Positions 1 to 8,793 of a stretch of DNA of 54,336 nt are shown here, piece after piece. The number at the start of each line of letters is the position of its first letter. Within the stretch, counting starts at the first letter, position 1. Below the pieces are notes generated by a model. That model did no database searches, was not told the origin of the DNA, and saw only the letters and a list, made by a program, of their open reading frames with translations. Both the position numbers and the translations under genes were made by a program. The stretch covers positions 1 through 54,336 of the forward strand of contig DATHJB010000022.1 of NCBI GenBank assembly GCA_035316325.1, given 5' to 3'. This DNA is from Acidimicrobiales bacterium. GTDB lineage: Bacteria; Actinomycetota; Acidimicrobiia; Acidimicrobiales; VFJN01.

Positions 1-1
1 A

Positions 2-541
2 TTCCCCCACCCCCCGCTCGGCGAGCGCATGGACGTGCTCGAGGAGGCGGTGCAGTGCGTCGCCGGCCTGCTCCACGACGAGGCCGTCGACTTCACCGGC
101 AAGCACTTCCGGATCTCCGGAGCGAGCCAGCAGCCCAGGCCTGTGCAGGACCGCCTGCCGGTCTGGGTGGGGACGACCGGCGAGCGCCGGGGGCTCCGCA
201 TCGCCGCCGCCCATGCCGACGGATGGAACGCCGCCTTCGTCTCCCCCGATGCCTTCGCCCACAAGCGCGACGTGCTCCACCAGCACTGCCAGGACGTCGG
301 ACGCGACCCTGCGGAGCTGCGCTGCTCGGTCAACCTGATGCTGATGCTCGGCACCGAGCCGGGCTCCCTACCGGAGGAGCGGCGTGCCAGCGTGCTCGCC
401 GGCAGCATCGAGCAGGTCGTCGATCGCCTCGACGAGTACGTCGACGCGGGGGCGGACCAGATCAATCTCGCCCTCGGCCACCCGTGGGACTTCGACGGCG
501 TCGCGGACCTCGCCGGCGCGCTGAACCTCCCCGCCGCCTAG
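2..541 (+). CDS. LLM-class (luciferase-like) flavin/F420-dependent oxidoreductase, C-terminal part
   Basis: The reading frame is open from base 2, so the gene begins outside the window; about 179 C-terminal residues are visible. The segment LPVWVGTTGERRGLRIAA followed by HADGWNA is the usual beta-strand/helix region of luciferase-like monooxygenases, which act as TIM-barrel hydride-transfer enzymes using F420H2 or FMN. The tail (DQINLALGHPWDFDGV) is typical of the family's last strand. It lies 14 bp before an amidohydrolase gene and looks like a member of the same operon. Two other LLM-class genes occur in the window (10701-11618 and 36156-37061). Substrate unknown. The family call is firm; cofactor choice is inference. 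Confidence 0.85.
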   Translation, partial: FPHPPLGERMDVLEEAVQCVAGLLHDEAVDFTGKHFRISGASQQPRPVQDRLPVWVGTTGERRGLRIAAAHADGWNAAFVSPDAFAHKRDVLHQHCQDVGRDPAELRCSVNLMLMLGTEPGSLPEERRASVLAGSIEQVVDRLDEYVDAGADQINLALGHPWDFDGVADLAGALNLPAA

Positions 542-555
542 CCCCGCGTGCGCTG

Positions 556-1401
556 ATGGAGATCATCGACGCCCAGATCCACGAGGCGACCCCCGCGGCG
601 CCGTGGAGCCCGTGCCTCACCGACGACCAGTCCGCTGCGGCCGGCGCCGAGCTGGCGATCGCCGCCATGGATGCCGTCGGCGTGCGAGCGGCGGTGGTCA
701 ACAGCCTCCTGCCGACCGTGTCGGCCTACCTGGCCCGGCACCCCGACAGGTTCGGTGGACTGCCGCACGCCGGTCCCCAGCTGCCCCTGCAGACGTCGGT
801 CGACGAGTTCGTCGCCGAGCTGCGCGGCACCCCGGGCATCGTCGGCATCCGTCTGGTGATCGCCCACCCGAAGGACGCGTCGCGCGTCGAGCAGCTGCGC
901 AACGGCGCCTACGAGCCGTTCTTCGCCGCCGCCGAGGCCCACCGCCTGCCTGTGTTCGTGCTGCTGCACGGCAGCCTGCGGGAGCTGCACCACGTCGTGC
1001 GGGCCCATCCGGAGCTGGTCGTGGTCGTAGATCACCTGGGCCTCTTCCACCCGCCCTGGCGGTCGGGGCCCGAGATCTTCGACGACATCCCCGAGGTACT
1101 GCAGCTGGCGCAGTTCCCGAACGTCGCGCTGAAGCTCACGGGCGCGCCGGCGCTCTCGGAGCGGGCCTACCCCTTCGCCGACCTGTGGCCACACCTGCAC
1201 ACGATCCTCGAAGGGTTCGGCGTCGGCCGCCTGATGTGGGGCAGCGACTTCACCCGCTGCCGTGGACACCACAGCTACCGCGAGGCGGTCGACTTCCTCC
1301 TCCACACCGACGAGCTGTCGTCGGCGGACAAGGAGGCGCTCTTCGCCGGCTCGATCCGGAAGTGGTTGGGCTGGCCGGTGCCCGGCGGCGCCCAACCCTG
1401 A
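556..1401 (+). CDS. Amidohydrolase family protein (PF04909-type metal-dependent hydrolase/decarboxylase)
   Basis: 281 residues, ATG start at 556. The N-terminus MEIIDAQIHEATPAAPWSP carries the metal-binding strand of amidohydrolase-2 proteins, here as Q-I-H rather than the common H-x-H. Later motifs are FVLLHG (about residue 134), VVVDHLGLF (about 156) and LMWGSDFTRC (about 227), matching the family's His and terminal Asp ligands. Relatives hydrolyse lactones or decarboxylate aromatic/keto acids (ACMSD, 4-sulfomuconolactone hydrolase). It sits between an LLM oxidoreductase and an SDR in a tight + operon. The neighbouring gluconolactonase-like gene makes lactone or ring-product hydrolysis plausible, but the substrate is unknown. 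Confidence 0.8.
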   Translation: MEIIDAQIHEATPAAPWSPCLTDDQSAAAGAELAIAAMDAVGVRAAVVNSLLPTVSAYLARHPDRFGGLPHAGPQLPLQTSVDEFVAELRGTPGIVGIRLVIAHPKDASRVEQLRNGAYEPFFAAAEAHRLPVFVLLHGSLRELHHVVRAHPELVVVVDHLGLFHPPWRSGPEIFDDIPEVLQLAQFPNVALKLTGAPALSERAYPFADLWPHLHTILEGFGVGRLMWGSDFTRCRGHHSYREAVDFLLHTDELSSADKEALFAGSIRKWLGWPVPGGAQP

Positions 1402-1413
1402 AGAGGAGGACCG

Positions 1414-2205
1414 ATGTTCGATCTGACCGGTAGGCACGCGGTGGTCACGGGGGCGTCGAGCGGCATCGGCCGGGCGATCGCCACTGCGCTCGCCGGGGCG
1501 GGGGCCGACGTCGCCAGCCTCTACCTGACCGACCCCGACGGTGCCGCCGCGGCCGAGCGGGACATCGCGGCCGCCGGACGGGCGGCGCTGTTCGTCCAGG
1601 GCGACGTGTCGGACCACTCGCAGGTGGACGCCTTCGCCTCGGCGGTCGAGGAGCGGTGGGGCGCGATCGACATCTGGGTCAACAACGCCGCCCGGCTGAT
1701 GGTGCGCGAGTTCGTCGACATGGATCCGGGCGAGTGGCACGCGCTGCTCGCCACCAACCTGCACGGCTACTACTACGGGTGCCGGGCCGCCGCCGCCCGC
1801 ATGGTCCCCCGCGGGAAGGGCCGGATCGTCAACATCTCCTCGGTCACCCACATCCAGCCGGTGTCGGGCATGACCGCCTACGTCACCGCCAAGGCCGCGG
1901 TCCACGGTCTGACCAAGGCGCTGGCGGTCGAGCTCGGCCCGACGGGCGTGACCGTGAACGCCGTGGCTCCCGGCGCCACCGAGACGCCGCTCAACCGGGA
2001 CGCGTTCACCGCCGAGGTGCGCAGCAACTACGGCGCCCGCATCCCGCTCGGACGCATCGCCGCTCCCGAGGAGGTGGCGTCGAGCGTCGTGTTCCTGGCC
2101 TCCGACGAGGCCGGCTACATCACCGGCCACGAGGTCCTCGTCGACGGCGGGCTGGCGCTCAACGGGACGATGGGCGTCGGCGAGATCCGCAACCCGGCAG
2201 CGTGA
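1414..2205 (+). CDS. SDR family NAD(P)-dependent oxidoreductase
   Basis: 263 residues, preceded by a clear ribosome site (aagaggagg) 4 bp before the ATG. It has the classical SDR layout: cofactor motif TGASSGIG (residues 12-19), NNAA (about 90), catalytic Ser in NISSVT (about 140), Y-x-x-x-K as YVTAK (about 154-158) and the FLASDEAGYITG C-terminus. It should oxidise or reduce an alcohol/ketone in the cytosol. Its stop codon overlaps the start of the downstream SMP-30 gene by one base (TGATG), implying translational coupling. It is one of three SDRs in the window; substrate unknown. Confidence 0.9.
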   Translation: MFDLTGRHAVVTGASSGIGRAIATALAGAGADVASLYLTDPDGAAAAERDIAAAGRAALFVQGDVSDHSQVDAFASAVEERWGAIDIWVNNAARLMVREFVDMDPGEWHALLATNLHGYYYGCRAAAARMVPRGKGRIVNISSVTHIQPVSGMTAYVTAKAAVHGLTKALAVELGPTGVTVNAVAPGATETPLNRDAFTAEVRSNYGARIPLGRIAAPEEVASSVVFLASDEAGYITGHEVLVDGGLALNGTMGVGEIRNPAA

Positions 2206-3062
2206 TGGGACGCACGGTCCGCGTCGTCGCCGACGGCTACTCGTTCCTCGAGGGACCGCGCTGGCACGCCGGGCGCCTGTTCCTCTCCGACTTCTACACG
2301 CACCGGGTGCTGGCGCTCGGGCCCGACGGCAAGGTGACCACGATCTGCACGGTGGCCCACCAGCCGTCGGGGCTGGGGTTCGCCCCCGACGGTGCCCTGT
2401 TGATCGTGTCCATGCTCGACCGCCGGCTGCTGCGGCTCGACGACGACCGGCTGGTCACGGTCGCGGACCTGGGCGAGCACGCCGCCGGGCCGGCGAACGA
2501 CATGGTGGTCGACCACCGCGGCCGCGCCTACGTCGGGAACTTCGGCGAACCGCTCCCCGACGGGACCCACGCACCGACGACGCTGGTGCGCGTCGACCCG
2601 GACGGCGACATCGCGGTCGCGGCGACCGACCTGGTCTTCCCCAACGGGATCGTCATCACGCCCGACGGCGGACGGCTCCTGGTGTCCGAGACGTTCGCCG
2701 GCAGGATCTCCGCCTTCGACGTCGACACCGCCGGTGAGCTGTCCGGGCGGCAGGTGTGGATGCAGTTCGACCACGAGAGCGGGCGGCTCCCCCTGCCTGA
2801 CGGCCTGGCGCTGGACGCCGAGGGTGCCCTCTGGGTGGCCGACGCCACGGGATCCGGCCCGCTGCGCGTCGACGACGGCGTGGTCGTCGATCGCGTCGAC
2901 ACGGGCGACCTGTCCGTCTACGCGGTGGCGCTCGGGGGCGAGGACCGCCGCACGCTGTTCATGTGCGCCGCCCCTCCCCTGGGCTCGGTCGATCCCCGCA
3001 CCAGCCGACTGTCCGTCCTTCTGGCCTGCCAGGTCGACGTCCCGGGCGCCGGGCTCCCCTAG
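2205..3062 (+). CDS. SMP-30/gluconolactonase/LRE family protein (lactonase-like beta-propeller)
   Basis: 285 residues; the ATG at 2205 shares its A with the stop of the preceding SDR. Motifs match the six-bladed SMP-30 propeller and its metal ligands: EGPRWHAGRLFLSDF near the N-terminus (Glu ligand), NDMVVDHRGRAYVGN (Asn), PNGIVITPDGGRLLVSET (Asn) and LPDGLALDAEGALWVADA (Asp). Family members hydrolyse aldonolactones or other lactones with a divalent metal. The gene ends the + operon and its last 4 bp overlap the convergent alpha/beta-hydrolase gene. A lactonase role fits a pathway using Baeyer-Villiger-like or ring-opening steps, but this is inferred. Confidence 0.85.
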   Translation: MGRTVRVVADGYSFLEGPRWHAGRLFLSDFYTHRVLALGPDGKVTTICTVAHQPSGLGFAPDGALLIVSMLDRRLLRLDDDRLVTVADLGEHAAGPANDMVVDHRGRAYVGNFGEPLPDGTHAPTTLVRVDPDGDIAVAATDLVFPNGIVITPDGGRLLVSETFAGRISAFDVDTAGELSGRQVWMQFDHESGRLPLPDGLALDAEGALWVADATGSGPLRVDDGVVVDRVDTGDLSVYAVALGGEDRRTLFMCAAPPLGSVDPRTSRLSVLLACQVDVPGAGLP

Positions 3063-3904
3063 GTCGCCGCGAGGAAGGCAGCGATCGCGTCGGCGACGAG
3101 CTGCGGGCCGGTGCTGATGGCGTAGTGCCCGTGACCCTCGAGGGCGACGATGGAGCTGTCGTCCAGGGCCTCGTCCAGTGCCCGGACGGCGGCGACCTGC
3201 TCGGGTGCGCTCTCGCTGCCGAGCAGGAGGAGCGTCGGCAAAGAGACGGCCCGGTAGCGGTCGATGCTCGTCACGCGATCGACGGCGGCGACGGTCGGCA
3301 CCAGCGTCGGGGCGAGCGTGCACAGCACGGGCCAGACGGGCGATGCCCGCAGCGCGGCGAGATCGGGGGCGCCCTGCTGGGTCAGGAAGACCTCGAGGGC
3401 GTCGTCGTAGGCGCCCGAGGCCACCGCCTCGCTCAGGGTGGCGAAGCCTTCGCCCGGCAGCACGGGCCCGAGGATGGCCGACGCCGGCTCGTAGAGCACC
3501 AGTCGGCCGATCGTCTCTGGTCTCGCCTGCAAGGCCGCCTCGAGCGTGACGGTGGCACCGTAGGAGTGGCCCACCACCGTGGCGACCGGACCGACCGCGT
3601 CCAGGACGGCCAGCACGTCCTCGGCCTCACGCTCGATGGCATGGGGCCCGTGGCCCCAATCGCTCGAACCGTGTCCACGCCGGTCCATCAGGACCGACTC
3701 GTAGCGGTCCTCCAGGTGCGGGGTCACGCCGTTCTGCCCGGGAGCGAGGCCACCGGCGCGCCAGTACAGGCCGGTCCCCAGCCCACCGTGCACGTACAGG
3801 ACCCGCGGCCCTCGGCCGATGGCGAGGTAGGAGATGCGGGTGCCGTCGGGGGATGCCACGCTCCCGCCGCGCACGTTGCCCTCGCTGTCTGCCACCTGGT
3901 TCAC
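3059..3904 (-). CDS. Alpha/beta-fold hydrolase
   Basis: 281 residues from the GTG at 3904; a second GTG at 3895 has a better-spaced ribosome site (gggagaggg) and may be the true start. Alpha/beta-hydrolase features are visible: oxyanion-region HGGLGTG (about residue 39), DRRGHGSS, nucleophile elbow GHSYGA (Ser about residue 114), the strand LPTLLLLGSES and the catalytic His in GHGHYA near the C-terminus. It is a single-gene unit facing the upstream + operon (4-bp tail-to-tail overlap), with operator-like palindrome 3917-3936 immediately upstream. Substrate could be an ester, lactone or C-C bond; not resolvable. Confidence 0.85.
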   Translation of the reverse strand: MNQVADSEGNVRGGSVASPDGTRISYLAIGRGPRVLYVHGGLGTGLYWRAGGLAPGQNGVTPHLEDRYESVLMDRRGHGSSDWGHGPHAIEREAEDVLAVLDAVGPVATVVGHSYGATVTLEAALQARPETIGRLVLYEPASAILGPVLPGEGFATLSEAVASGAYDDALEVFLTQQGAPDLAALRASPVWPVLCTLAPTLVPTVAAVDRVTSIDRYRAVSLPTLLLLGSESAPEQVAAVRALDEALDDSSIVALEGHGHYAISTGPQLVADAIAAFLAAT

Positions 3905-3916
3905 CCTCTCCCGCTA

Positions 3917-3936
3917 ATCGGAATATATAGTCCGAT
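3917..3936 (-). promoter_or_regulatory. Operator-like palindrome (site A) with embedded -10, upstream of the alpha/beta-hydrolase
   Basis: Sequence ATCGGAATATATAGTCCGAT: arms ATCGGA/TCCGAT around TATATA. Read on the - strand it contains TATATT at the position where sites C and I carry TATAAT and TATAGT, suggesting the operator covers a -10 element about 20 bp before the hydrolase start. It matches the CGGAAY-N4-RTTCCG pattern repeated at other promoters here. It also lies at the very end of the GH3 gene region (stop at 3938). Binding protein unproven; the TetR at 41646 is the best local candidate. Confidence 0.55.
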
Positions 3937-3937
3937 A

Positions 3938-6277
3938 CTAGGTTCCGGCAGGTCGGGGGGCAAGCGACTCGGTGGGGGTGACGAGCGCTCGACCCCGCCT
4001 TCCCTCTCGCGCGGATCCAGTGAGCTCGAACTCGCCCCGCAAGCGGATGTCACGGGCGGAGGTCCCGACCATGACCTCGATCCGGCCGGGCTCCACGACC
4101 CAGCCGGCCGGCGGGTCGTAGAGAGCGAGGCGGTCGGCGGCGACGTCGAAGGCGACCCGGGTCGTCTGGCCGGGTGCGAGTGTGAGACGCCGGAAGCCCT
4201 TCAGCTCGAGCGGCGGGCGGGCCGTGCGGCCGACCGCGTCGCGCAGGTAGAGCTGCACCACCTCGTCACCCTCGCCGGGCCCGACGTTCGCGACGCGGCA
4301 GCTCACGCTCACCCGGCCGGCGGTGGACGTGCGGGGCGGGTCGACGACGAGGTCCGAGAGCTCGAAGGTCGTGTAGCTGAGGCCGTGGCCGAAGGGGAAC
4401 AGCGGGTCGTGGCTCCCCTCGTAGTAGATCCGCTGGTCGGGGACGAACGTGCCCGAGGGAGCGTTGTAGGGGCGGGGCAGTGACCCGACCGCCCGGGGAA
4501 AGCTCACCGGCAGCTTGCCGCCCGGGTTGGCGACGCCGAAGAGGACGTCGGCGATGGCCGCGGCTCCTTCCTCACCCGGGAACCAGGCCTCGACGATGGC
4601 GGCCACGATCGGGGTCATCCAGCCGAGGACGAACGGCCGCCCGTTGCACAGGACGACGACGACCGGCGTCCCGGTGGCCGCGACGGCTTCCACCAGCTGG
4701 CGCTGTACGCCCGGCAGCTCGCAGGTCATGCTGTCGAGGCCTTCGCCCACCGTGGCCCCGGTCATGATCCCCGCCTGGTCGCCCACGACCACGACGGCCA
4801 CGTCCGACGAGTACGCCGCCTCCAGCGCCTCGGAGAAGCCGCTGGTGTCGGTGTCGGCGACCCCGCAGCCCCGGGCGAAGCGAAGGTGGCCGACGCGCTC
4901 CCGCAGTGCATCGAGCACGGTCGGCACCGACACGAGGACCTCGGGGGCGACCAGCTCGTCGGCCGAGGCCTGCCGCCTCGTGGACGTGGCGGGGTCGAAG
5001 GCGTCGGCGACGAGCTGGAGCGCTGCGGTAGCGACCGGGTAGCTGTAGTTGCCGAGCAGAGCGAGCGCCCGGTCGGCGTTGGGGCCGATGACCGCCACCG
5101 ATCGCAGGTGGGGGCCGAGCGGCAGGACGTCGCCCTCGTTCTGGAGGAGGACGATCGAGCGGGTGGCGGCCCGCCGCACCACCCGCCGATCGGCCTCGGT
5201 GTCGAGCACGACGGGTGCGGCCGCCTCGTCGGCGTAGGGCTGCTCGAACAGGCCCAGCTCGAACTTCCCGCGCAGGACCCGGGCCACGGCACCGTCGACG
5301 ACGTCCTCGGAGACCAGCCCCTCCTCGACGGCGGCGGCGAGCTCGGAGAAGCAGGATCCCGGCATGTCCATGTCGAGGCCCGACCGCAGGGCGAGCACGC
5401 CCGACTCCATCGGGCCCCCGGTCACCAGGTGCCGGGTGTGGAGCAGCGTGACGGCGCCGAGGTCGGACAGGACGATGCCCTCGAAGCCGTACTCCTCGCG
5501 CAGGACGGTCGTCAGCAGCTCCGGCGATGCCTGGACCGGTACCTGGTCGATCTGGTGGTAGGTCGACATCACGCCCCGCAGGTCGGCATCGCGGATCGCC
5601 ATCTCGAACGGCAGGCCGTGGACCTCGTGGAGCTCCCGGGTGCCGAGGTGTGCCGGCTGCATGTGTCGCCCGCCCTCGCTCGCCCCGTGGGCGACGTAGT
5701 GCTTGGCCACCGCGGCGACGCCACCCTGCCGGGCCCCTTGCACCCCGCGGACGTACGCGGTGGCGAGCGAGCCGACCAGGTACGGATCCTCGCCGTAGGT
5801 CTCCTCGATCCGCCCCCAGCGCGGATCTCGGGCGACGTCGAGGACCGGCCCGAGCGCCTGACGCAGGCCGAGGGACGTCATCTGGCGGCGCACGAGTCCC
5901 CCGAGCTCCTCGACGAGGTCGGGGTCCCAGGTCGAGGCCTGCCCGAGCCCGTCGGGAAGGATCGTCGCCCCGTCGACCTGAAGGCCGCACATCACCTCCT
6001 CGGAGAACAGCGCCGGGATGCCGAGCCGGCTCGCCTCGACGTAGGCGCGCTGGTGGGCGTTCACGTGACGCACGGCCTCCTGCGGGGTGAACCGGCCGGC
6101 CCGGACGAAGTGGGTGATCGCCCCCGGCGGCGCCGCCCCGGGCGCCGGCTCGGGCGGCACCGTCGGGCCCCACAGGCAGCGCATCTGCTCGATCTTCTCG
6201 GACAGGGTCATCCGACCCAGGAGGTGGGCGACGCGTTCGGCGGTCGGTGCCGTCGGATCTCCAGCGACGTCGCTCAC
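3938..6277 (-). CDS. Glycoside hydrolase family 3 beta-glucosidase-like protein
   Basis: 779 residues from a GTG overlapping the upstream stop by 4 bp (GTGA). No signal peptide is seen, so it is probably cytosolic. Domain order is GH3 N-terminal TIM barrel (residues about 15-330), GH3 C-terminal domain (about 380-610), then a fibronectin-III-like domain (about 650-735, DEVVQLYLRD...PPLELKGFRR). Key motifs: DPRWGRIEETYGEDPYLVG, KHYVAHG and the nucleophile strand IVLSDLGAV (Asp). It would release terminal beta-linked sugars from an imported glycoside. It is the last gene of the long - operon that begins with the ABC substrate-binding protein, linking uptake with deglycosylation. Sugar and aglycone unknown. 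Confidence 0.92.
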   Translation of the reverse strand: MSDVAGDPTAPTAERVAHLLGRMTLSEKIEQMRCLWGPTVPPEPAPGAAPPGAITHFVRAGRFTPQEAVRHVNAHQRAYVEASRLGIPALFSEEVMCGLQVDGATILPDGLGQASTWDPDLVEELGGLVRRQMTSLGLRQALGPVLDVARDPRWGRIEETYGEDPYLVGSLATAYVRGVQGARQGGVAAVAKHYVAHGASEGGRHMQPAHLGTRELHEVHGLPFEMAIRDADLRGVMSTYHQIDQVPVQASPELLTTVLREEYGFEGIVLSDLGAVTLLHTRHLVTGGPMESGVLALRSGLDMDMPGSCFSELAAAVEEGLVSEDVVDGAVARVLRGKFELGLFEQPYADEAAAPVVLDTEADRRVVRRAATRSIVLLQNEGDVLPLGPHLRSVAVIGPNADRALALLGNYSYPVATAALQLVADAFDPATSTRRQASADELVAPEVLVSVPTVLDALRERVGHLRFARGCGVADTDTSGFSEALEAAYSSDVAVVVVGDQAGIMTGATVGEGLDSMTCELPGVQRQLVEAVAATGTPVVVVLCNGRPFVLGWMTPIVAAIVEAWFPGEEGAAAIADVLFGVANPGGKLPVSFPRAVGSLPRPYNAPSGTFVPDQRIYYEGSHDPLFPFGHGLSYTTFELSDLVVDPPRTSTAGRVSVSCRVANVGPGEGDEVVQLYLRDAVGRTARPPLELKGFRRLTLAPGQTTRVAFDVAADRLALYDPPAGWVVEPGRIEVMVGTSARDIRLRGEFELTGSAREGRRGRALVTPTESLAPRPAGT

Positions 6278-7119
6278 GGCTGTGTCAGCCGTCGCACCGC
6301 CGGCACGACGCTGTGGACGCCCCGCCGTGCCGTCTCCTCCAGGTCCGCGACCGCGATCCCGCGGCGGCGGGCGACTTCGGACAGATGGCCGACGTCCTTC
6401 CGCACCAGCGCCTGTGCGTGTTCGGCAAGGTCCAGGGGGATGCGTCGCGCGAGCGCGTCGAGGGCGAAGCTCGACCCGCTGCTCGCCAGGACGAGATCGA
6501 CCATCAGCGGCACCTCCAGGCCGAAGGCGTCGGCGAGCGCCAGCATGTCGCCGGCGTTCTTGAGGTTGGCGGCGTAGAGCGCGTTGTTGACGAGCTTGGC
6601 CACCTGGCCGGAACCGGCGGCGCCGAGGTAGGCGATCGCGGCGCCGAAGCTCTCGAAGACCGGTCGCGCCCGCTCGTAGGCGTCCCGATCGCCGCCGGCC
6701 ATCACCGTCAGGCTGTGGTCGCGGGCGCCGGCGCCTCCACCGCTGACGGGCGCGTCGAGGACGAACACACCGTGGCGGCGGGCTCGCGCCGCGAGGGCCT
6801 CGCTCGCCTCGGGTGAGCCGGTGCCGTGGTTGGCCACGATGCCGCCCGGGGCCATCGACTCGAGCAGGCCGCCCGTCACGAGGACCTGCTCGACGTCCCG
6901 GTCGTCGCCGAGGCACAGGCCGACCAGGTCGCACGCCCGTCCCAGGCCGACGAGGTCGTCGGCGACCGTGTGCGCCAAGCCGGCGACCGCATCCAGTGAC
7001 CGCGGGCGTCGCGCCCACACGTGCAGGGACCACCCGGCCTCGGCGATGGCACGAGCCATCGGGGCACCTTGGTCGCCGAGGCCGACGAAGCCGACCTGCA
7101 CGACCGGGCGGGCGTTCAC
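6274..7119 (-). CDS. NAD(P)-dependent oxidoreductase of the 3-hydroxyisobutyrate dehydrogenase family
   Basis: 281 residues, GTG start overlapping the preceding ligase stop (GTGA). The N-terminal Rossmann motif is VGFVGLGDQGAPMARAIAEAG. The substrate loop is VLDAPVSGGGAGA (about residue 121), and the catalytic Lys lies in GSGQVAKLVNNALYAAN (about residue 170), as in 3-hydroxyisobutyrate and tartronate-semialdehyde (GlxR/GarR) reductases. All conserved features are present, so it should be active on a short beta-hydroxyacid or its semialdehyde. A paralogue with a degenerate nucleotide motif is at 23604-24482, also next to an AMP-ligase. A tartronate semialdehyde role would connect to the glycerate kinase at 43583, but this is inference. 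Confidence 0.85.
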   Translation of the reverse strand: MNARPVVQVGFVGLGDQGAPMARAIAEAGWSLHVWARRPRSLDAVAGLAHTVADDLVGLGRACDLVGLCLGDDRDVEQVLVTGGLLESMAPGGIVANHGTGSPEASEALAARARRHGVFVLDAPVSGGGAGARDHSLTVMAGGDRDAYERARPVFESFGAAIAYLGAAGSGQVAKLVNNALYAANLKNAGDMLALADAFGLEVPLMVDLVLASSGSSFALDALARRIPLDLAEHAQALVRKDVGHLSEVARRRGIAVADLEETARRGVHSVVPAVRRLTQP

Positions 7120-8744
7120 CGTCGCTCCCAGGTGACGTCGGCGCGCTCGCGGTCCCAGGTCGAGGGCGTGCAGCCCTCGTCGCGGAGCCGGTGCTTGAGG
7201 ACCTTGCCGACGGCGCTGGTCGGCAGTGCCTCCCGGAACTCGATGTAGCGAGGGAGGGCGAAGTAGGGGACACGCTCCTTCGACCACTCGAACAGCTCCT
7301 CGGGCGCGAGTGCCGATCCGTCGGCGAGGACGGCGGTGACCTTCACGTCGTCCTCGCCGAGCTCGGAGGTGACGGCGTGCACGGCCACGTCGGCGATCGC
7401 CGGGTGGCCGATGTAGGTCGCCTCGAGCTCCTGGCTGGAGATGTTCTCGCCCCGTCGTCGCAGGTAGTCCTTCTTCCGGTCGACGAAGTGCAGGAAGCCG
7501 TCGTCGTCGAACATCCCGAGGTCGCCGGTGCGGAGCCACAGGTCGCGGGTGGCGGCGACGGTGGACTCGGGCTGCTTCCAGTAGCCGTCGAACATCACGT
7601 TCGGGCGCCGGGGGCGGGCGACGATCTCGCCGACCTCGCGGGGAGGGAGCTCGCGATCGTCGGCGTCGAAGATGCGCACGTCGAAGTCACGGTCGTTGCG
7701 CCGCCCCGAGGTGCCGGGCGCCTCGGGCTCTCCGTGGCGCAGTGTCGTGAGGGGGACCGCCTCGGTGAGGCCGTAGGTGCCGCCCCCGACGCGCCGGACG
7801 CCGAACCGCTCACGCCACGTCTGCTGCAGCTCGGCCGGGAACGGTGCGCCGTGGACGACGCGGATCTGTCCGTGGCACCGCGCCATCTCCGGCGTGTCCG
7901 GCATCGCCGCGATCAGCGCTCCCATCGACCCGAGCAGGTTCACCACCCGTGCTCCGGTGCGTTCGATCTCCGGCCAGAACCGCGACACCGAGAAGCGGGG
8001 CGCGATCGCGGCCGTCCCCTGCACCATCAGCGTGCCCGCGATGGTGTTGCCGATCAGGTTGAAGTGGTACATCGGCAGCGGGCTCCAGTTGAGGTCGTCG
8101 CCGCAGCGGTCGGTCTGCTCGAGGAACCGGCGGGCCAGGTTGACGACGTAACCGTGGGAGATGACGCAGCCCTTGGAGGGCCCGGTCGTCCCGCTCGTGT
8201 ACACGAGCAGCGACACGTCCGACGCCGTCGGCTCGATCGGGCCGGCTGTCCCTCCCCCGCTGCAGAGCTCGGCGAGCGACTCGACCGCACACCCGCCGGC
8301 CCGGTTGCGGGGAACTTCATCCCCGCGGACCACGAGCCGCTCCAGCGTGCCGACGCCGCCCTCGACGGCGACGAAGCGATCGACGAAGTCGGCCTCGCAG
8401 AGCGCGACGCGAGCTCCGGAGTCGGCGAGGACGTGTCGGAGGAACTCGCCGCGCAGGGCGGTGTTGATGCCGACCCAGATGGCGCCGATCATGTTGGCCC
8501 CGAACCAGGCGGCGACGCTGTCGCTGTTGTTGTCCAGCATCGAGACGACCGTGTCGCCCTTCGCCACGCCGGTGCTCCGCAGGCCCTGAGCGATGGCGGC
8601 GGCCCGGCTCCAGACCTCGGCATAGGTGAACGACGTGCCGTCGAAGTCGAGGAAGGCCTGGTCGGGCACCTTCTCGGTGGCGTCATGCAGGAGCCGCAGA
8701 GCGCTGTCGGTCGCATCGCTCACGCCCCAGTCGGTTCCCGTCAC
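7116..8744 (-). CDS. AMP-binding acyl-CoA synthetase (fatty/carboxylic acid-CoA ligase)
   Basis: 542 residues from the GTG at 8744, chosen for the ribosome site gaggaga 7 bp upstream; longer ATG alternatives (8771, 8813) lack one. ANL-superfamily motifs in order: phosphate loop YTSGTTGPSKGCVISHG (about residue 170), GGTYGLTEAVP (about 310), RTGDLGMFDDDGFLHFVDRKKD (about 410) and the C-terminal catalytic Lys in SAVGKVLKHRL. It activates a carboxylic acid to its CoA thioester through an acyl-AMP. The upstream genes in the same operon encode an SDR, an acyl-CoA dehydrogenase and an LLM enzyme, so it probably primes a side chain for beta-oxidation. 49 bp separate it from the SDR. Confidence 0.92.
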   Translation of the reverse strand: MTGTDWGVSDATDSALRLLHDATEKVPDQAFLDFDGTSFTYAEVWSRAAAIAQGLRSTGVAKGDTVVSMLDNNSDSVAAWFGANMIGAIWVGINTALRGEFLRHVLADSGARVALCEADFVDRFVAVEGGVGTLERLVVRGDEVPRNRAGGCAVESLAELCSGGGTAGPIEPTASDVSLLVYTSGTTGPSKGCVISHGYVVNLARRFLEQTDRCGDDLNWSPLPMYHFNLIGNTIAGTLMVQGTAAIAPRFSVSRFWPEIERTGARVVNLLGSMGALIAAMPDTPEMARCHGQIRVVHGAPFPAELQQTWRERFGVRRVGGGTYGLTEAVPLTTLRHGEPEAPGTSGRRNDRDFDVRIFDADDRELPPREVGEIVARPRRPNVMFDGYWKQPESTVAATRDLWLRTGDLGMFDDDGFLHFVDRKKDYLRRRGENISSQELEATYIGHPAIADVAVHAVTSELGEDDVKVTAVLADGSALAPEELFEWSKERVPYFALPRYIEFREALPTSAVGKVLKHRLRDEGCTPSTWDRERADVTWERR

Positions 8745-8793
8745 GTCCGTGTCTCCTCGCGTCGCTGCCATCGTTGCCTCGGGCCCCTGTCCG

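Noticed and set aside
538-2130. Long open frame on the - strand opposite the amidohydrolase and SDR
   Set aside because: It is an Arg/Gly/His-rich antisense reading of well-supported + strand genes; no family features or ribosome site.
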